From Climacteris rufus (taxonomy: Eukaryota; Chordata; Aves; Passeriformes; Climacteridae), in NCBI GenBank assembly GCA_013398175.1, contig VZRZ01002012.1:63154-127153 (forward strand): a DNA stretch of 64,000 nt, given 5' to 3'. The notes beneath the pieces are model-generated. The model did no database searches and had not been told where the DNA came from. It worked only from the letters and a program-made list of their open reading frames with translations. A program made the position numbers and the translations under genes. Within the stretch, counting starts at the first letter, position 1. The number at the start of each line of letters is the position of its first letter. This document shows positions 51,601 to 60,395 of this stretch, in pieces.

Positions 51601-54600
51601 CAGTACATTTTTTGGTACTCAAATTCAAATTTGAAAGATAATCAGACCTTCTTGTACTGTAATTCCTAATATAAGAATCTTGTACTATGAAATTGGCCTT
51701 CTGAGTACTCTCTTTCATTTCTGTTCCTGAATGGCTTCTGTTACATGAAAGCACTACTCAGGAAGAAGTCACAGGCTCCAATTCTGTCTCCTGGGACTAG
51801 AGTAGCCCACTTTCACGCTTTTCTTGAATGCGGAGACACAATTTGCATATTTTCAATAACAAAGTATTTCTTGATTTTTTCAGATTCCTTAGGTATCTGT
51901 ATGCATGCTACAATATAACATTGTAGGTAAAGATCTTCAAGGACTTACAGGTGTTGATGAGAGAGTACAGGGTACAACATTACACATTAGCTCTATTTTC
52001 ATAGGCAAGGAGTTTACAACAAAGATGAGTTAAGTGAGGACCTGCATGCATCCACCTAATCCTTTTTAATACGGGAAGAGTTGGATATTTGTGTAAGGAG
52101 CAGTAGATAAGTGCTGGAGCAAATCTTCTCTGGCTGTGATGTGAAAAGGTGGAGTTGTAAGAACAGACAGAGCTGCTACTAACAGGGGAAAAGTATGTGT
52201 GTCTTCATAACACTCCAAGTTATCATCCACATCAGAATCACTGTGACTTAGCCGAGCAGCTTCATCGAGCTCATGGAAGTCAGTGTGGTGCTGTGCTGCG
52301 TGGCCATCCTATAAGCAGAAGGAATGTTTCTGAAAATTAGATGTTAGGGTCAAACTGAAGAGTTAAAAAAAATAAAATAAAAAAAGCAGGAAGGTGATAT
52401 TGCTGGTATTTTTGTCCCATTTGCCCTAACTGACATTACGCACTTTGCCCTCATTTAGATTTAGGAATATTGACCATTTGTCAGAGGCAATCTGACAAAT
52501 CCTCCTTATTCATCGTATATTCAAAGGAATCATAAGTGCTACTGACAAATTAATTAAATATTTCCGGCTTCTCTTCTGGGTAGATTCTTGAAAATTCCTC
52601 ATTCCAGTTGCTGAGCAGTTCTCAGCAGCACCATCACGCTGTTATTTTTTTCTCCTTTCATCTTGATAGCAAATGGCTATGCTGTGTGCTGTTTTGTTTT
52701 GCTTAATGACTTTTTCTCTTTTCTCTCCTTCTGGACCTTGGGCTCTGTGGGAGGCATGAACTATGCTGGGAAGTCAAAAGAGAGGTGGAGAACCAGAAAT
52801 ACAACTAGCAGATGGGTTGAAGTAGATGTAACCTAAAAAGGGCCACCCATGCATCTTCTGTGGTTTTTTGACTCCACAGAATGCAGTACAGTAGCTTAGA
52901 TTGCCAAGAACAGACATACCTGCTCCTGCTTACATGTACATATAATATCTCAAGTGAAACCTTCTTGAATGCATCTGAAGTCAAAAGAGCTCTTTCCTAC
53001 CCCAAAAGCTGTAAAACTGTGGTTGAATCTTTTGTGAAACTTTTTGTCTGCCTTGCCATTTCTTCATCAGAACTGTGCCTGTGGTTCAAAGCTTTTAAAT
53101 GCTTTCATTTTTTTTTTTCTGATGTTTATACTTTCACAATACTGACTGCTTAAATGAAAGTAGTGTCCAAGCCTGGACCTTCCCTCAAGAAGCTGAACTT
53201 TGATCTTTGCATGAAGAAAGTGTTGGCAAGGGGGGACATGTAAGAGAATGTGGTGCAGCCCTCTGTAACGTTCTGCAAAAGCACTGCTGAGCTGCTGGTA
53301 GAAATTGGAAAAGCTTCAAACAGGCATAACTCCTGCTGGAAGCTGGGAAGAGGGGAAGAGAGCACAGACACAATGCATCTTTACCCTTATATTGACCCTT
53401 GAACTGTTCCACAGGATATTTAGGAAGGCTTAATATTTCTCCTTTGAAATGGTGTGCTAAACTAGGCTGCAGACCTGAAGCAATTTCATCAGCACAGCAA
53501 CAAATAGTTATTTCTAATAACTATGCTAGCAATTAGTGAAGGAAAATGTTGAAGGAAGCCCTGGCAAGCCAGGGCAGGCAGGAGTCGCTCCCTTACTCAG
53601 ATGACACCAACCCAAACAGGACTGTAGCTGCTCCAAAGGGAGAGGGCAATATTTCTGGCCAGGCAACACATGGTTTGTTCCATTTGTGCAGTATGACTGT
53701 AGGAGAGAGAAACCTTTTAAGTGAGCCAACAAGAAGCTGAAGTGCATTTTCAGTTAACCTGAGTCTCAAGGTAAGCTGAGAGTAGCTTTCTGTAAGTAGC
53801 CTTATGTTAAGGTGGTGGAGCTTTACAGAAGCTTCTTAAGAAAGTGGACTTCCTGCAATTAATTTTAGTCCTTTCAAATAACCTCATCTTAGCTTACAGG
53901 AGCACCTGCAGGGCACACTGGCAAGTAGGAGTAATGAAAAAGGGCTTCTGTCTGTCTTCTGAGTATGAGATAAAATGCTGAATAAGGAGATTTCCAAAGA
54001 TACATGAGGCAGCTGTTTACCAGGCCCTGAGGGAAATCAAGGTACTTATTTGCCAGTTCTGAAGTTGCAAGAATGTCTTCCCCTTTGCCTTCTCCTCCAC
54101 ACCACCCCCTCTCAGGCTTGGTTATTCAGAAAAACGGTGGATAACAGAACATTTGTATATCCACATTTTAGATGAAGTTTTGTCACTTTTTAAAGTTCAA
54201 TGTTTAAGCAATATCATCTCAATTAGATTGGATATTAAGAAAAGGTTATTCACTCAGAGGGTGGCGGGAAATGGAACAGGCTCTCCAGAGAAGCAGTCAC
54301 AGCACCAATCCTGCCAGAGTTCAATAAGAGTTTGAACAATGCCCTCAGTCATGTGATGTGATTGTTGGGGTGTCCTGTGCAGGCCCAGGAGCTGGACTTG
54401 GATGATCCTTGACAGTCCCTTTGAATTCAGGATATTTTATGTTTCAAAGAATTGAACACTTGTTGCTGATGGGCATCTCTGATTGAGAGGGAAAGGTCAA
54501 ACATTAATTTTAAGGAAGGCAGTGGGGTGAAACAGCACCTGTGGACAACTTTAGGGCATTTGTTTTTTAGCTACTTGCCTGGACAAAGCATCAGGAGCTG

Positions 54601-56514
54601 ACTATTTCTAGCAGTGTGTACTGCCTTAGGGAAAATGTTTAAAGGGAAGGTGACTAGAATGGGACTAATATATGGTTGAGCACTAATCACTTGCTATTAA
54701 GTCAGTCTGTTAAATGTAAACATTTGTCTTAATTGTCCAAACTGTATTTCATTGAACCCAGTCTAACAGCAGTGTTTAGCTAGTAACCAAATAACCACTA
54801 TAAAATACCTAAGTGTCTGTTTGATTTGCTGAGAAAAGAAGAAAAAATTATGAAAAGTCCCTAAAAAGAGACGTGCTGGAGAGAGACAAAAGGTTCTCTT
54901 TGCATTAATACTGAAGTGTTATGTATTCTTACAGCCATTTTCACTACCCTTTGGCAGAGAAGGTAGGAGATCTAAGCTGTGCACAGCTTCTCAGTGTGGC
55001 TAGGAAAGCTGGCAGGAGCTATACACCTTTAGCATTCCTGTTGCCATTGTGATCGTGATGGAGAGGGGAGATGTTGAAAGACAGCCTCAGTCCTGAAGAA
55101 GGTCTTTGCCATAAGCATTGTTGAATTGAAAGGTGGCAGAATTTCCACTGCCAGCATTTGCAAGACGTGCACTGTTTCCTTAGAAGGAGAAAGAAAAGAA
55201 GACTGTGGCCAAGGAGGGAATTTTATGGTGCTCAGTAAATTTTATGGTGAGACACCTGGGACCTGGGCCAGCAATACGTATTCTGCTAATTCTGGCATCC
55301 CTCAGTTGGCAGGGTTAGTCCAAATGGAGCATGTGCAGGAACAGAGACATTGCATTATAAAGCATCCCAGAGAAAAGGCTGTGTTGTCATCCTGGTGTGA
55401 CTGACTGGTGTTGTTACCCATTTCAGGACCTGCTGCTGCTGCTGCTGCACCCTCTCTGGTGTCATTTTCTGCTGGGCTCACACAGAAGCCTTTCTCCAGC
55501 GATGTTGGCGTGGTTCACTTCAACAAAGTGCTTGTGAATGATGGGGATTATTATAACCCCAATACAGGTAACAGCCAAAAGATGGACTCACAGAGATGCT
55601 AGACAGGCAGTAGCATGGGTTACCAGAGTTCCATGTTCTCTCAGGCTTGGCTGGCACATTGAACAAAGTAAGTCCATCTAAACCAGACACACCTGGGTAA
55701 AGGTTTCCTATGGATGTGGACAGGCACATGCTTTGCCACAGCTGGTTTTCCACAACTGCCCAGTAGTACTGAGGCCCAGCTCAGCATTACACCTGCCCTG
55801 ACAGCAGAGCTGGTTGTGCTCCTCAGGCCAGCTGAGCCCAGGTAGAAGAGGTGAGGTTCCTTACGAATCCACTTCACCACGGCTGGGTCACCTGGAGGAG
55901 AGGAGAGGAGGGAGGGAGGTGGCTCACACTGCCTCCCCAAGGGCTGTAACTGGGGGCTGCCTCCTTCTCAAGCAGTGTCACCTCACTTGAGGTGCTAGGT
56001 GTGCCTTTTTCTTTGCGACTTCAATCAGTCAGTCCGCTGCTCAGGCTGACCTTGTTGCAGTTACCTGGACATAGCAGTGGGTAACCCATGTGGCTTTATG
56101 TTTGTCACTGTGCTTAGAGCAGTCAGATGTCCCTATTTTGAATAACTCTGGTAAGCTCAGTGTCTCTCTTCTGCAGGCATTTTCACATCACCGTATGAAG
56201 GGCGCTACCTGATCACGGCCGTGCTGGCCCCGGAGAGGGACGAGTACGTGGAAGCAGTGCTGTCCATCTCCAACGCTAGCGTGGCTCAGCTGCACACGGC
56301 TGGCTACAGAAGGGAACTGCTGGAGTATCACAAACCCTACTCGGGCAAACAGACCTGTGGTGGTCCTGGGACTTTCCACCTCGTTCTTCACCTCAAAGCA
56401 GGAGATGAAGTGAACGTCGTTGTAACGGGAGGCAAACTGGCCTACACAGACTCTGACGAAATGTACTCCACGTTTAGTGGAGTTCTCCTTTATCCTTCCA
56501 TTTCTCATGTTTAG
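24534..56514 (+). CDS. EMILIN2: EMILIN2, elastin microfibril interfacer 2 (eight exons, complete)
   Basis: A secreted extracellular-matrix glycoprotein of the EMILIN/multimerin family, trimerising through its gC1q domain and linked in mammals to elastic fibres, death-receptor signalling and Wnt antagonism. Exons: 24534-24681, 24777-24899, 38315-38490, 40304-42235, 47787-48107, 49003-49041, 55427-55567, 56177-56514. Every junction is phase-compatible. Allowing one extra base for the undetermined position at 24594, the product is about 1,072 residues, against 1,053 for human as I recall it. Domain order: signal peptide (~1-45), EMI domain with seven cysteines (~51-125), long coiled coil with N-glycosylation sequons (~150-793), proline-rich linker (~794-860), weakly collagen-like G-rich part (~865-914), alanine run (916-921) and gC1q (~923-1072). 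Order and orientation after SMCHD1 match human. Confidence 0.96.
24594..24594. other. EMILIN2: Undetermined base (N) causing apparent frameshift in EMILIN2 exon 1
   Basis: The single n in the window sits in a GC-rich stretch (gcggggggccgg n tctgccgc). It separates the ATG frame from the signal-peptide frame. Read as a sequencing or assembly defect, not a biological mutation. Confidence 0.85.
24777..24899 (+). CDS. EMILIN2: EMILIN2 exon 2, N-terminal half of the EMI domain
   Basis: The acceptor is ttctcccccag before 24777 and the donor CCGGT|gtgagt follows 24899. The peptide begins [20 protein letters not shown] and continues to YKCAWNQFPCQP, supplying four EMI cysteines. Very close to mammalian EMILIN2. 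Intron 1 is only 95 bases. Confidence 0.95.
25071..25083. promoter_or_regulatory. Paired homeodomain-type sites ATTAGCTAATTAG
   Basis: ATTAG overlaps the palindrome CTAATTAG (25076-25083), giving closely spaced TAAT cores inside an otherwise GC-rich CpG island, about 170 bases downstream of EMILIN2 exon 2. Such paired TAAT sites can bind homeodomain dimers; no factor can be named. Confidence 0.4.
26296..26380 (+). mobile_element. CR1 LINE 3'-end fragment
   Basis: The string gcagggggctgcactgtatg, then acctccaaaagtcccatccc, then tggttctgtgaa, matches the CR1 3' UTR pattern (GGGGGTTGGACTagATGACC, TCCAAAGGTCCCTTCCAACC, and a terminal ATTCTGTG-type repeat), diverged. Sense orientation to EMILIN2. 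The 5' limit is uncertain. Confidence 0.6.
27225..27240. repeat. 16-base perfect palindrome
   Basis: tagtacttaagtacta equals its own reverse complement. No known function is attached. Confidence 0.8.
27891..27920 (+). repeat. Two-copy tandem duplication, 16-base period
   Basis: ccctttgaagtatg occurs at 27891-27904 and 27907-27920, separated by tt. Confidence 0.88.
29817..29832 (+). repeat. (AAAT)n microsatellite
   Basis: Four consecutive units of aaat/taaa in EMILIN2 intron 2. Confidence 0.85.
38315..38490 (+). CDS. EMILIN2: EMILIN2 exon 3, C-terminal half of the EMI domain
   Basis: The acceptor is tgcttttgcag before 38315 and the donor ATAG|gtaaca follows 38490. It encodes YRTSFRPRYTVAYKTVTELE followed by WRCCPGYKGEDCREG, the WRCCPG(Y/F)xG signature that closes the EMI domain with three more cysteines. 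A Lys/Pro/Thr-rich linker follows. Confidence 0.95.
38491..40303 (+). other. EMILIN2: EMILIN2 intron 3
   Basis: A GT-AG intron of 1.8 kb, AT-rich, with a G-run (ggggaggggggg) near 38.83 kb. No gene or element recognised. Confidence 0.88.
40304..42235 (+). CDS. EMILIN2: EMILIN2 exon 4, large coiled-coil exon
   Basis: A single 1,932-base exon; acceptor ttctgtgaaacag, donor ATGA|gtaagt. It encodes about 643 residues of heptad-rich coiled coil, including FLEDELFRLTRSVIELQSSV, SELAEVKEALKMRNDELEEL and the well conserved KEGLNKHVSSLWNCIREMNG followed by ISGLKNSVQQF. Many N-glycosylation sequons are visible (NITE, NSTD, NNSV, NSSL, NSTC, NQTA, NGTL). One large coiled-coil exon is typical of EMILINs. 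Reading past 42235 enters an intronic T/TTTG tract and stops at 42301. Confidence 0.96.
42236..47786 (+). other. EMILIN2: EMILIN2 intron 4
   Basis: A GT-AG intron of 5.55 kb starting with a (TTTG)n microsatellite. No recognised exon or mobile element. Confidence 0.88.
42262..42283 (+). repeat. (TTTG)n microsatellite at the start of EMILIN2 intron 4
   Basis: About four TTTG units plus flanking T, some 25 bases after the exon 4 donor and just after a T9 run. Confidence 0.85.
47787..48107 (+). CDS. EMILIN2: EMILIN2 exon 5, proline-rich and collagen-like linker
   Basis: The acceptor is catcacgtcaaag before 47787 (weak pyrimidine tract) and the donor CCAG|gtgaga follows 48107. The first half is strongly proline-rich (PPRPRIPPPQRIPLQPPQLR). 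The second half has scattered G-x-y steps (TGIILETGEAGPPG, SGRGRLRSANGQAG, EGYAGAPG), aligning with the mammalian GxTGVIAETGQAGPP segment. The collagen-like repeat is too irregular for a stable triple helix. GC-rich compared with its flanks. Confidence 0.92.
48108..49002 (+). other. EMILIN2: EMILIN2 intron 5
   Basis: A GT-AG intron of 0.9 kb; nothing recognisable inside. Confidence 0.88.
49003..49041 (+). CDS. EMILIN2: EMILIN2 exon 6, 39-base microexon
   Basis: The acceptor is ttcctttgcag before 49003 and the donor CAAG|gtaagg follows 49041. The exon is symmetric (phase 1 to phase 1) and encodes GYPKSSPPTTDSQ plus a split Gly; human has GYPKSPP at this point. Its symmetry means it could be skipped without changing frame. 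Confidence 0.9.
49228..49244 (+). other. G-rich run, possible imperfect G-quadruplex
   Basis: Runs G5-T-G4-AA-G5 are followed by TTAGG on the coding strand, about 190 bases after the exon 6 donor. Three full G tracts plus a GG pair could form only an imperfect or two-tier quadruplex. Confidence 0.4.
50595..51394 (+). mobile_element. CR1 LINE, 5'-truncated, 3' part of ORF2 and 3' UTR
   Basis: About 0.8 kb closely follows the CR1 consensus that I recognise: gaggttcaacaaggtcaagt, ctgggggcggagtggctgga, gaaggacattgaggtgctgg, agcgtgtccagagaagggca and ttgtttagcctggagacaag. The 3' end has tctgtgattctctgattct, a decayed form of the terminal octamer repeat. The coding frame is broken repeatedly, so it is inactive. 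Inserted in sense orientation within EMILIN2 intron 6. The 5' limit is approximate. Confidence 0.93.
54221..54448 (+). mobile_element. CR1 LINE 3'-end fragment
   Basis: The sequence contains agattggatattaagaaaag, tcactcagagggtggcggga, aacaggctctccagagaagc, attgttggggtgtcctgtgc and ggcccaggagctggacttgg, then gatgatccttgacagtccct. This is the recognisable CR1 3' end, ending ggatattttatgttt. Sense orientation in EMILIN2 intron 6; a different, more truncated copy than the one at 50.6 kb. Confidence 0.9.
55427..55567 (+). CDS. EMILIN2: EMILIN2 exon 7, alanine run and start of gC1q domain
   Basis: The acceptor is acccatttcag before 55427 and the donor ACAG|gtaaca follows 55567. It encodes GPAAAAAAPSLVSFSAGLTQ, then KPFSSDVGVVHFNKVLVNDG and DYYNPNT, the first beta-strands of the gC1q domain. 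The six-alanine run comes from (GCT)5GCA and lies just before the domain. Confidence 0.95.
55568..56176 (+). other. EMILIN2: EMILIN2 intron 7
   Basis: A 609-base GT-AG intron separating the two gC1q exons; a purine repeat is its only notable content. Confidence 0.9.
55894..55919 (+). repeat. (GGAGA)/(GGAG) purine repeat
   Basis: A short G/A-only stretch of GGAGA and GGGA units in EMILIN2 intron 7. Confidence 0.85.
56177..56514 (+). CDS. EMILIN2: EMILIN2 exon 8, gC1q domain and stop
   Basis: The acceptor is tctcttctgcag before 56177. It encodes GIFTSPYEGRYLITAVLAPE, then NASVAQLHTAGYRRELLEYH, CGGPGTFHLVLHLKAGDEVN and VVVTGGKLAYTDSDEMYSTF, ending SGVLLYPSISHV with stop TAG at 56512-56514. This is the trimerising gC1q module at the C-terminus, nearly identical to mammalian EMILIN2. 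It is richer in GC than neighbouring introns. Confidence 0.97.
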
Positions 56515-56565
56515 GTGTACCTTGAACAGGAGAGAAGGGTAAGATATTCAGAAGAAATTAAGTGT

Positions 56566-56571
56566 AATAAA
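56566..56571 (+). terminator. EMILIN2: Proximal poly(A) signal AATAAA of EMILIN2
   Basis: Canonical hexamer 52 bases after the stop, followed by T/G-rich sequence (tttggtttcagtgatggg). It would produce a very short 3' UTR. Confidence 0.45.
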
Positions 56572-57794
56572 ATTCAAAGCTTTAATATATTCAGTTTATA
56601 TATTTGGTTTCAGTGATGGGTTTATAGTCTATAGGGAAATCTTTTCCTTGCCCCTTGTTTTCAGAGATAGCTACAGAAGACATGTTTCTGTAGCTAAACG
56701 AACTCCTTCCCAAGCCCTTGTTTACCTGTACAAGCAGAACAACTGTTTAAACAACAAGTGTGTTCTCGATCGATCCTTGTTCTCTGTGCTCTTGCTATTC
56801 CCTATTAAATTGTCTTTGCAATCTTTTCCCTAATTTTTCAAATTGTCCCTAGTATATCAAAGTTTACATCTTCGCTCAAGTTTACAGTTGTGGTCAGCAA
56901 TTTTCATGTTTTCAGTAAAGCAGGGCCAAGAAAGTGAAATTGTAGTGGACAGTGTTATTTCATAATGTGCGTTGGCATAATCAGTTTGTTCAGTGCAATT
57001 GCTGACCATGGTGGTGCAAAGCAAAATGATATTCTTCTCCAGCAGTTTCCTTTCTATCCTTTAAGGGCCAAAGGCAGTGCTAGGAGACAAGCTGAGTGAC
57101 TCATTCCAGTCAAGTGGAAGTAGCAGTGCAAGGAGAAACTTGCCTCAGCTTTTCACTGGGCAGATGTGAGAGCAGGGTGCAGTTGCTACTACTGAAAGAC
57201 TTAGAACAGTTATTGTCCATTTAAAGAGTAGAAAAGATGATCAGTTAAGCATGATGCTCTTGAAATTAAAGCTTGTTGCTGGAAGTTAGTAGCACATTAC
57301 AGAAAAATCAGAATGGTCTTTGCTTAGCTAGGAAAATGGTAATTTTGAAAAGTTTAAAAAATTTTACAAAGTTCGTTTCTGGCATTCCAGCAGTACTTGC
57401 ATTAAAAAGGAAGTTTTTGTCTTTGGTGCATTGTAGAAGACAAATCAGAGGAAGAATGGTTGATAAAGGAAACTGTTTTTATTAGTCAGTATTATCAAAT
57501 GCACAAACCAACCCTCTGCCAGAGTCGTCGTTGTGACAGCTTCCTGCATTGGTGCTTTTGAGTGAGGTTTAACACTCAGTGTCTGTTTGTATGGATGAAG
57601 CAACTTTCTTAGCTTAAACAGGTAAACACGTTTAAGGCAGCAGCATTTTATTTCTCATACTCTCCACTTCACAGAGGGCGTAGTAAAAATGATGCTTTGG
57701 CTCTTAAGAGTTAGCATCTTGATAATTTTTGTGGCTGAAAAAAAACATTCAGCCACTCTTTACTGAGAGCAGGACTGTACATTCATTTGTCACA

Positions 57795-57802
57795 TGTACA
57801 TA
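57795..57802 (+). promoter_or_regulatory. Pumilio-type element TGTACATA in the EMILIN2 3' UTR
   Basis: TGTACATA matches the PUF-protein consensus TGTANATA. It lies inside the probable long 3' UTR. A single match of eight bases can occur by chance. Confidence 0.4.
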
Positions 57803-57941
57803 CATTTCTCATCTGTACGTTCTTTTTATCAACTGATCTTTTTAATAGTCTGTTCATGCTACGTAGAGTTGTATTTATCATAGTGGTTTGTGTAGTGTAT
57901 TTTCCTCATTACAAATGCAGAACAGCTGTTTATAGCCTCAG

Positions 57942-57947
57942 AATAAA
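57942..57947 (+). terminator. EMILIN2: Distal poly(A) signal AATAAA of EMILIN2
   Basis: Canonical hexamer about 1.4 kb after the stop, with ttctttaggtgaggg downstream. Confidence 0.5.
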
Positions 57948-57965
57948 CAATTTCTTTAGGTGAGG

Positions 57966-59920
57966 GAAGAACTCCCTGTGCTGTAAAGCAGCACAGTACA
58001 TTTAGCTGAAGCCCCTCCCATCTGAGGAGATCAGTTGAAGACTTGTGCCATTGTTATTTAGTTTTGGAACAGAAACTTCCTAATAACTGTGTTTCCAGGC
58101 GATGAGATGGGGCCTTCCCACAACAAACTATCACATCCTGGAAGCTGAACTGCTTTTAAGCAGGCAGAAAAAGCTTTCTGTCCACAGAAGACCTCTGAGT
58201 CAGTCCCAGTGCATCTAAGGTTGCACTGGGGGAGTTGTGAGCACAGGAAGGAAACTGTGAGTGGAGTTCTAAAGCACCTGGTTTGGGAAGATCCCTTGGC
58301 ACCCGATCTTCAGGAATAACGGTGTTGGAGGTAAGCAGAAGCTAGGGCTGGCTGTATGTGTAGCAGGAAGGCTGTTTCTGTCAGAGCAGCTGTTAGTCAG
58401 TAGCCAAAGATGTACAGTGAACTTGCAATTCACAGCTTGATTCAAGGAGCCGCCTCAGTCTCATTTCCCTTCATGTTTTCCTGGACCTGTGCATTATCAT
58501 GCAGTCAGCAACCACACACATGTTCTAGGGGGGCTTAGTTTTCTTTTGTCCCATGTCCTTCTAAGTCTCCCAATTGTAGGGACAGACAGGAAGGTTGTTT
58601 TCTGTGTTTTCAAAAGCCAAGCATATTGTCCATTTATTTTTTTTTTTTTTTAACATGATTTCTTGTTATGTACAAAAGCCAGAGAAGCACTTTTCCTTTC
58701 AGAATATTTTTCACTCTCCTCAAGAAAGCTGTGTTCTCTAAGAAGTTGGCTCCAGACTGTGTGTGACTCAAGATTATTGTTGCCTGTTCTAAAAATGACT
58801 CATGGAAACAAACAAAATGAGCTGAGTGCTAAGGGAGAACTAGCTGGCAAACACAACCTTTTTGTTCGACCTCCCTCCAAGTGAGAATTTTTTAAGAATC
58901 AGCAGTGCAAGTTTAGTGCAAAGAGTTGCAAAAGTTGTCTCAATTACTTAATTATTGCCTAACTGCTCCAGGAGACTTCTAAATCCAACCCACAAATCTT
59001 CACAAGCCCAGTTCTGCTAATGGGACAGGGCCATCTTCTACCAGAAAGTTTCGCTTTAGACCAAGGACCTGCTGCTGCCCATGCTCGGATGTTTTGAGCC
59101 CTCATAATGCAGCATAACTGGTATTTGTACACTGGTATAAAGCATTCCCTAAACTGTGTCACAGCAGGGCTCAATTCCAGCAGCTTAGTTTGAGGAGACC
59201 TTTAGACCTTCCAGAGATAGCTTCTTATCTTCAACAGTGTGGGTGGCTAAAGCTATGACCTTTTACAAGGAACTTCTGTCTTAGATTCCCACTTGACCCT
59301 TAATTTGCACTTCCTTGGTAATTGCTGTAATCAGGGTAGGTGGCTTAGTTGCTCGTAATGAGGTTATTTTCCTGGAGCTTACAAGGTGGAATATTCACCC
59401 AGCTGGGAAGACCACAGGGATGTAGTCCATGAATAGGGAAAGTGAGGGTGGAACTTGAGTTCTCTGCTCCAGTCAATGCTTGGATAAAATATTAACGAAG
59501 CAGCAGCTGGAAGAGACTCAAACACAGATGCATTCGTAGGCCTGACAAAGGTTGGCTCCACACAGAACAGCCCAGCTTCAAAGAAAGGAGCAAGCCTTCC
59601 TCCAGAATACCCTGAGCCTGCTGACGGAGCATTCACACCTTTGGTGAGAATCAGCAGCAGAACATGGAAATACCTGCACTGAAAGGAACATTTCTCACTG
59701 TGGTTCGTGATTTGACTGCCACATGCAGGAGCATCCACAAGCTCAAATAGGAAGCATGTGTTAACTGAGAAAGTCTTAAAAAAAAAAAATCAAGTAGGAG
59801 GGAGCTCTAAGGCAGGACTGCTGCCTGTTTCATAGATCACAGTGCTACCTTTTAGATCAGCTTTTTAGGTAGTTTAGCAATGCAGTTGCCGCAGGTAGAA
59901 AGTGTGAATAATTCAGAGCC
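57966..59920. other. Intergenic sequence after EMILIN2, no gene recognised
   Basis: Mostly AT-rich, with a T15 run at 58637-58651 and an A-run near 59.78 kb. Open frames here are short and carry no recognisable motif. Confidence 0.7.
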
Positions 59921-60395
59921 TTTTGCGTCCGTCTCGTGTCCTGAAAAAAGCGACTTTGGCTTCATCCAGTCTCCGATCAGAGGTGAGCCGGGCATCAGAA
60001 CTCCCGCAGAATCTGGGCTTAGCTCACGCACAGCGGTTTAATTTATGCAGGGAAGTAAAGAGACGAGAAAGGGTTCTTTTCCACTTATCGCCAGCAGGGT
60101 TTTATTACTGGACCATGGTGCGGAGAAGACGGCCAAAATGGCGCTCAGGGCGTGTTACAGGACGGAAGTGAGGTGAGGGCAGTCGGGAGAGCCAATCACT
60201 GCAGAGGATTACAATGATTGACAGGGGCACCAGCCAATCAGTCGGCTGTCGCACTGGCGCAGGAACCAATGAGCTGTTCCCGTGGGCGGGGTCAGCCCCT
60301 GCCAGCCGGGCTGTGCCACCCCAGCTGCCGCGCGGAATTAGACCTGACTGTGAAACTGCCACGCCCAGAGGCACCGCAACGTGCAGTGAATGAGA
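59920..60395. promoter_or_regulatory. CpG-rich promoter-like segment with CCAAT, GC-box and YY1-like motifs
   Basis: About 29 CpG by hand count in ~470 bases, against AT-rich, CpG-poor flanks. It holds three CCAAT boxes (60192-60196, 60234-60238, 60266-60270), a GC box GGGCGGGG (60284-60291), a YY1-like CAAAATGGCG (60134-60143) and an ETS-like GGAAG near 60164. The CCAAT and GC boxes would suit a + strand start near 60.34 kb; the YY1-like site could mark a second start near 60.12 kb on either strand. It lies 3.4 kb after the EMILIN2 stop, where no promoter is expected from the mammalian gene order. Confidence 0.65.

Larger units (their letters stand above)
49042..55426 (+). other. EMILIN2: EMILIN2 intron 6, with two CR1 insertions
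   Basis: A GT-AG intron of 6.4 kb. It holds a G-rich run near 49.23 kb, an open exon-like block at 49678-49790, a long CR1 3' part at about 50.6-51.4 kb and a shorter CR1 at about 54.2-54.45 kb. The remainder is AT-rich without recognised content. Confidence 0.85.
56515..57965 (+). other. EMILIN2: EMILIN2 3' UTR (probable extent)
   Basis: Two AATAAA hexamers follow the stop, at 56566-56571 and 57942-57947. The first would give a UTR of under 100 bases, the second about 1.4 kb. A Pumilio-type word lies between them, which favours use of the distal site at least sometimes. The end is inferred. Confidence 0.55.

Noticed and set aside
59379..59738. 119-codon minus-strand frame left of the CpG segment
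   Set aside because: Considered as a coding exon of a gene leaving the promoter leftward, but no good minus-strand donor exists between the promoter and it, and the peptide has no recognisable features.
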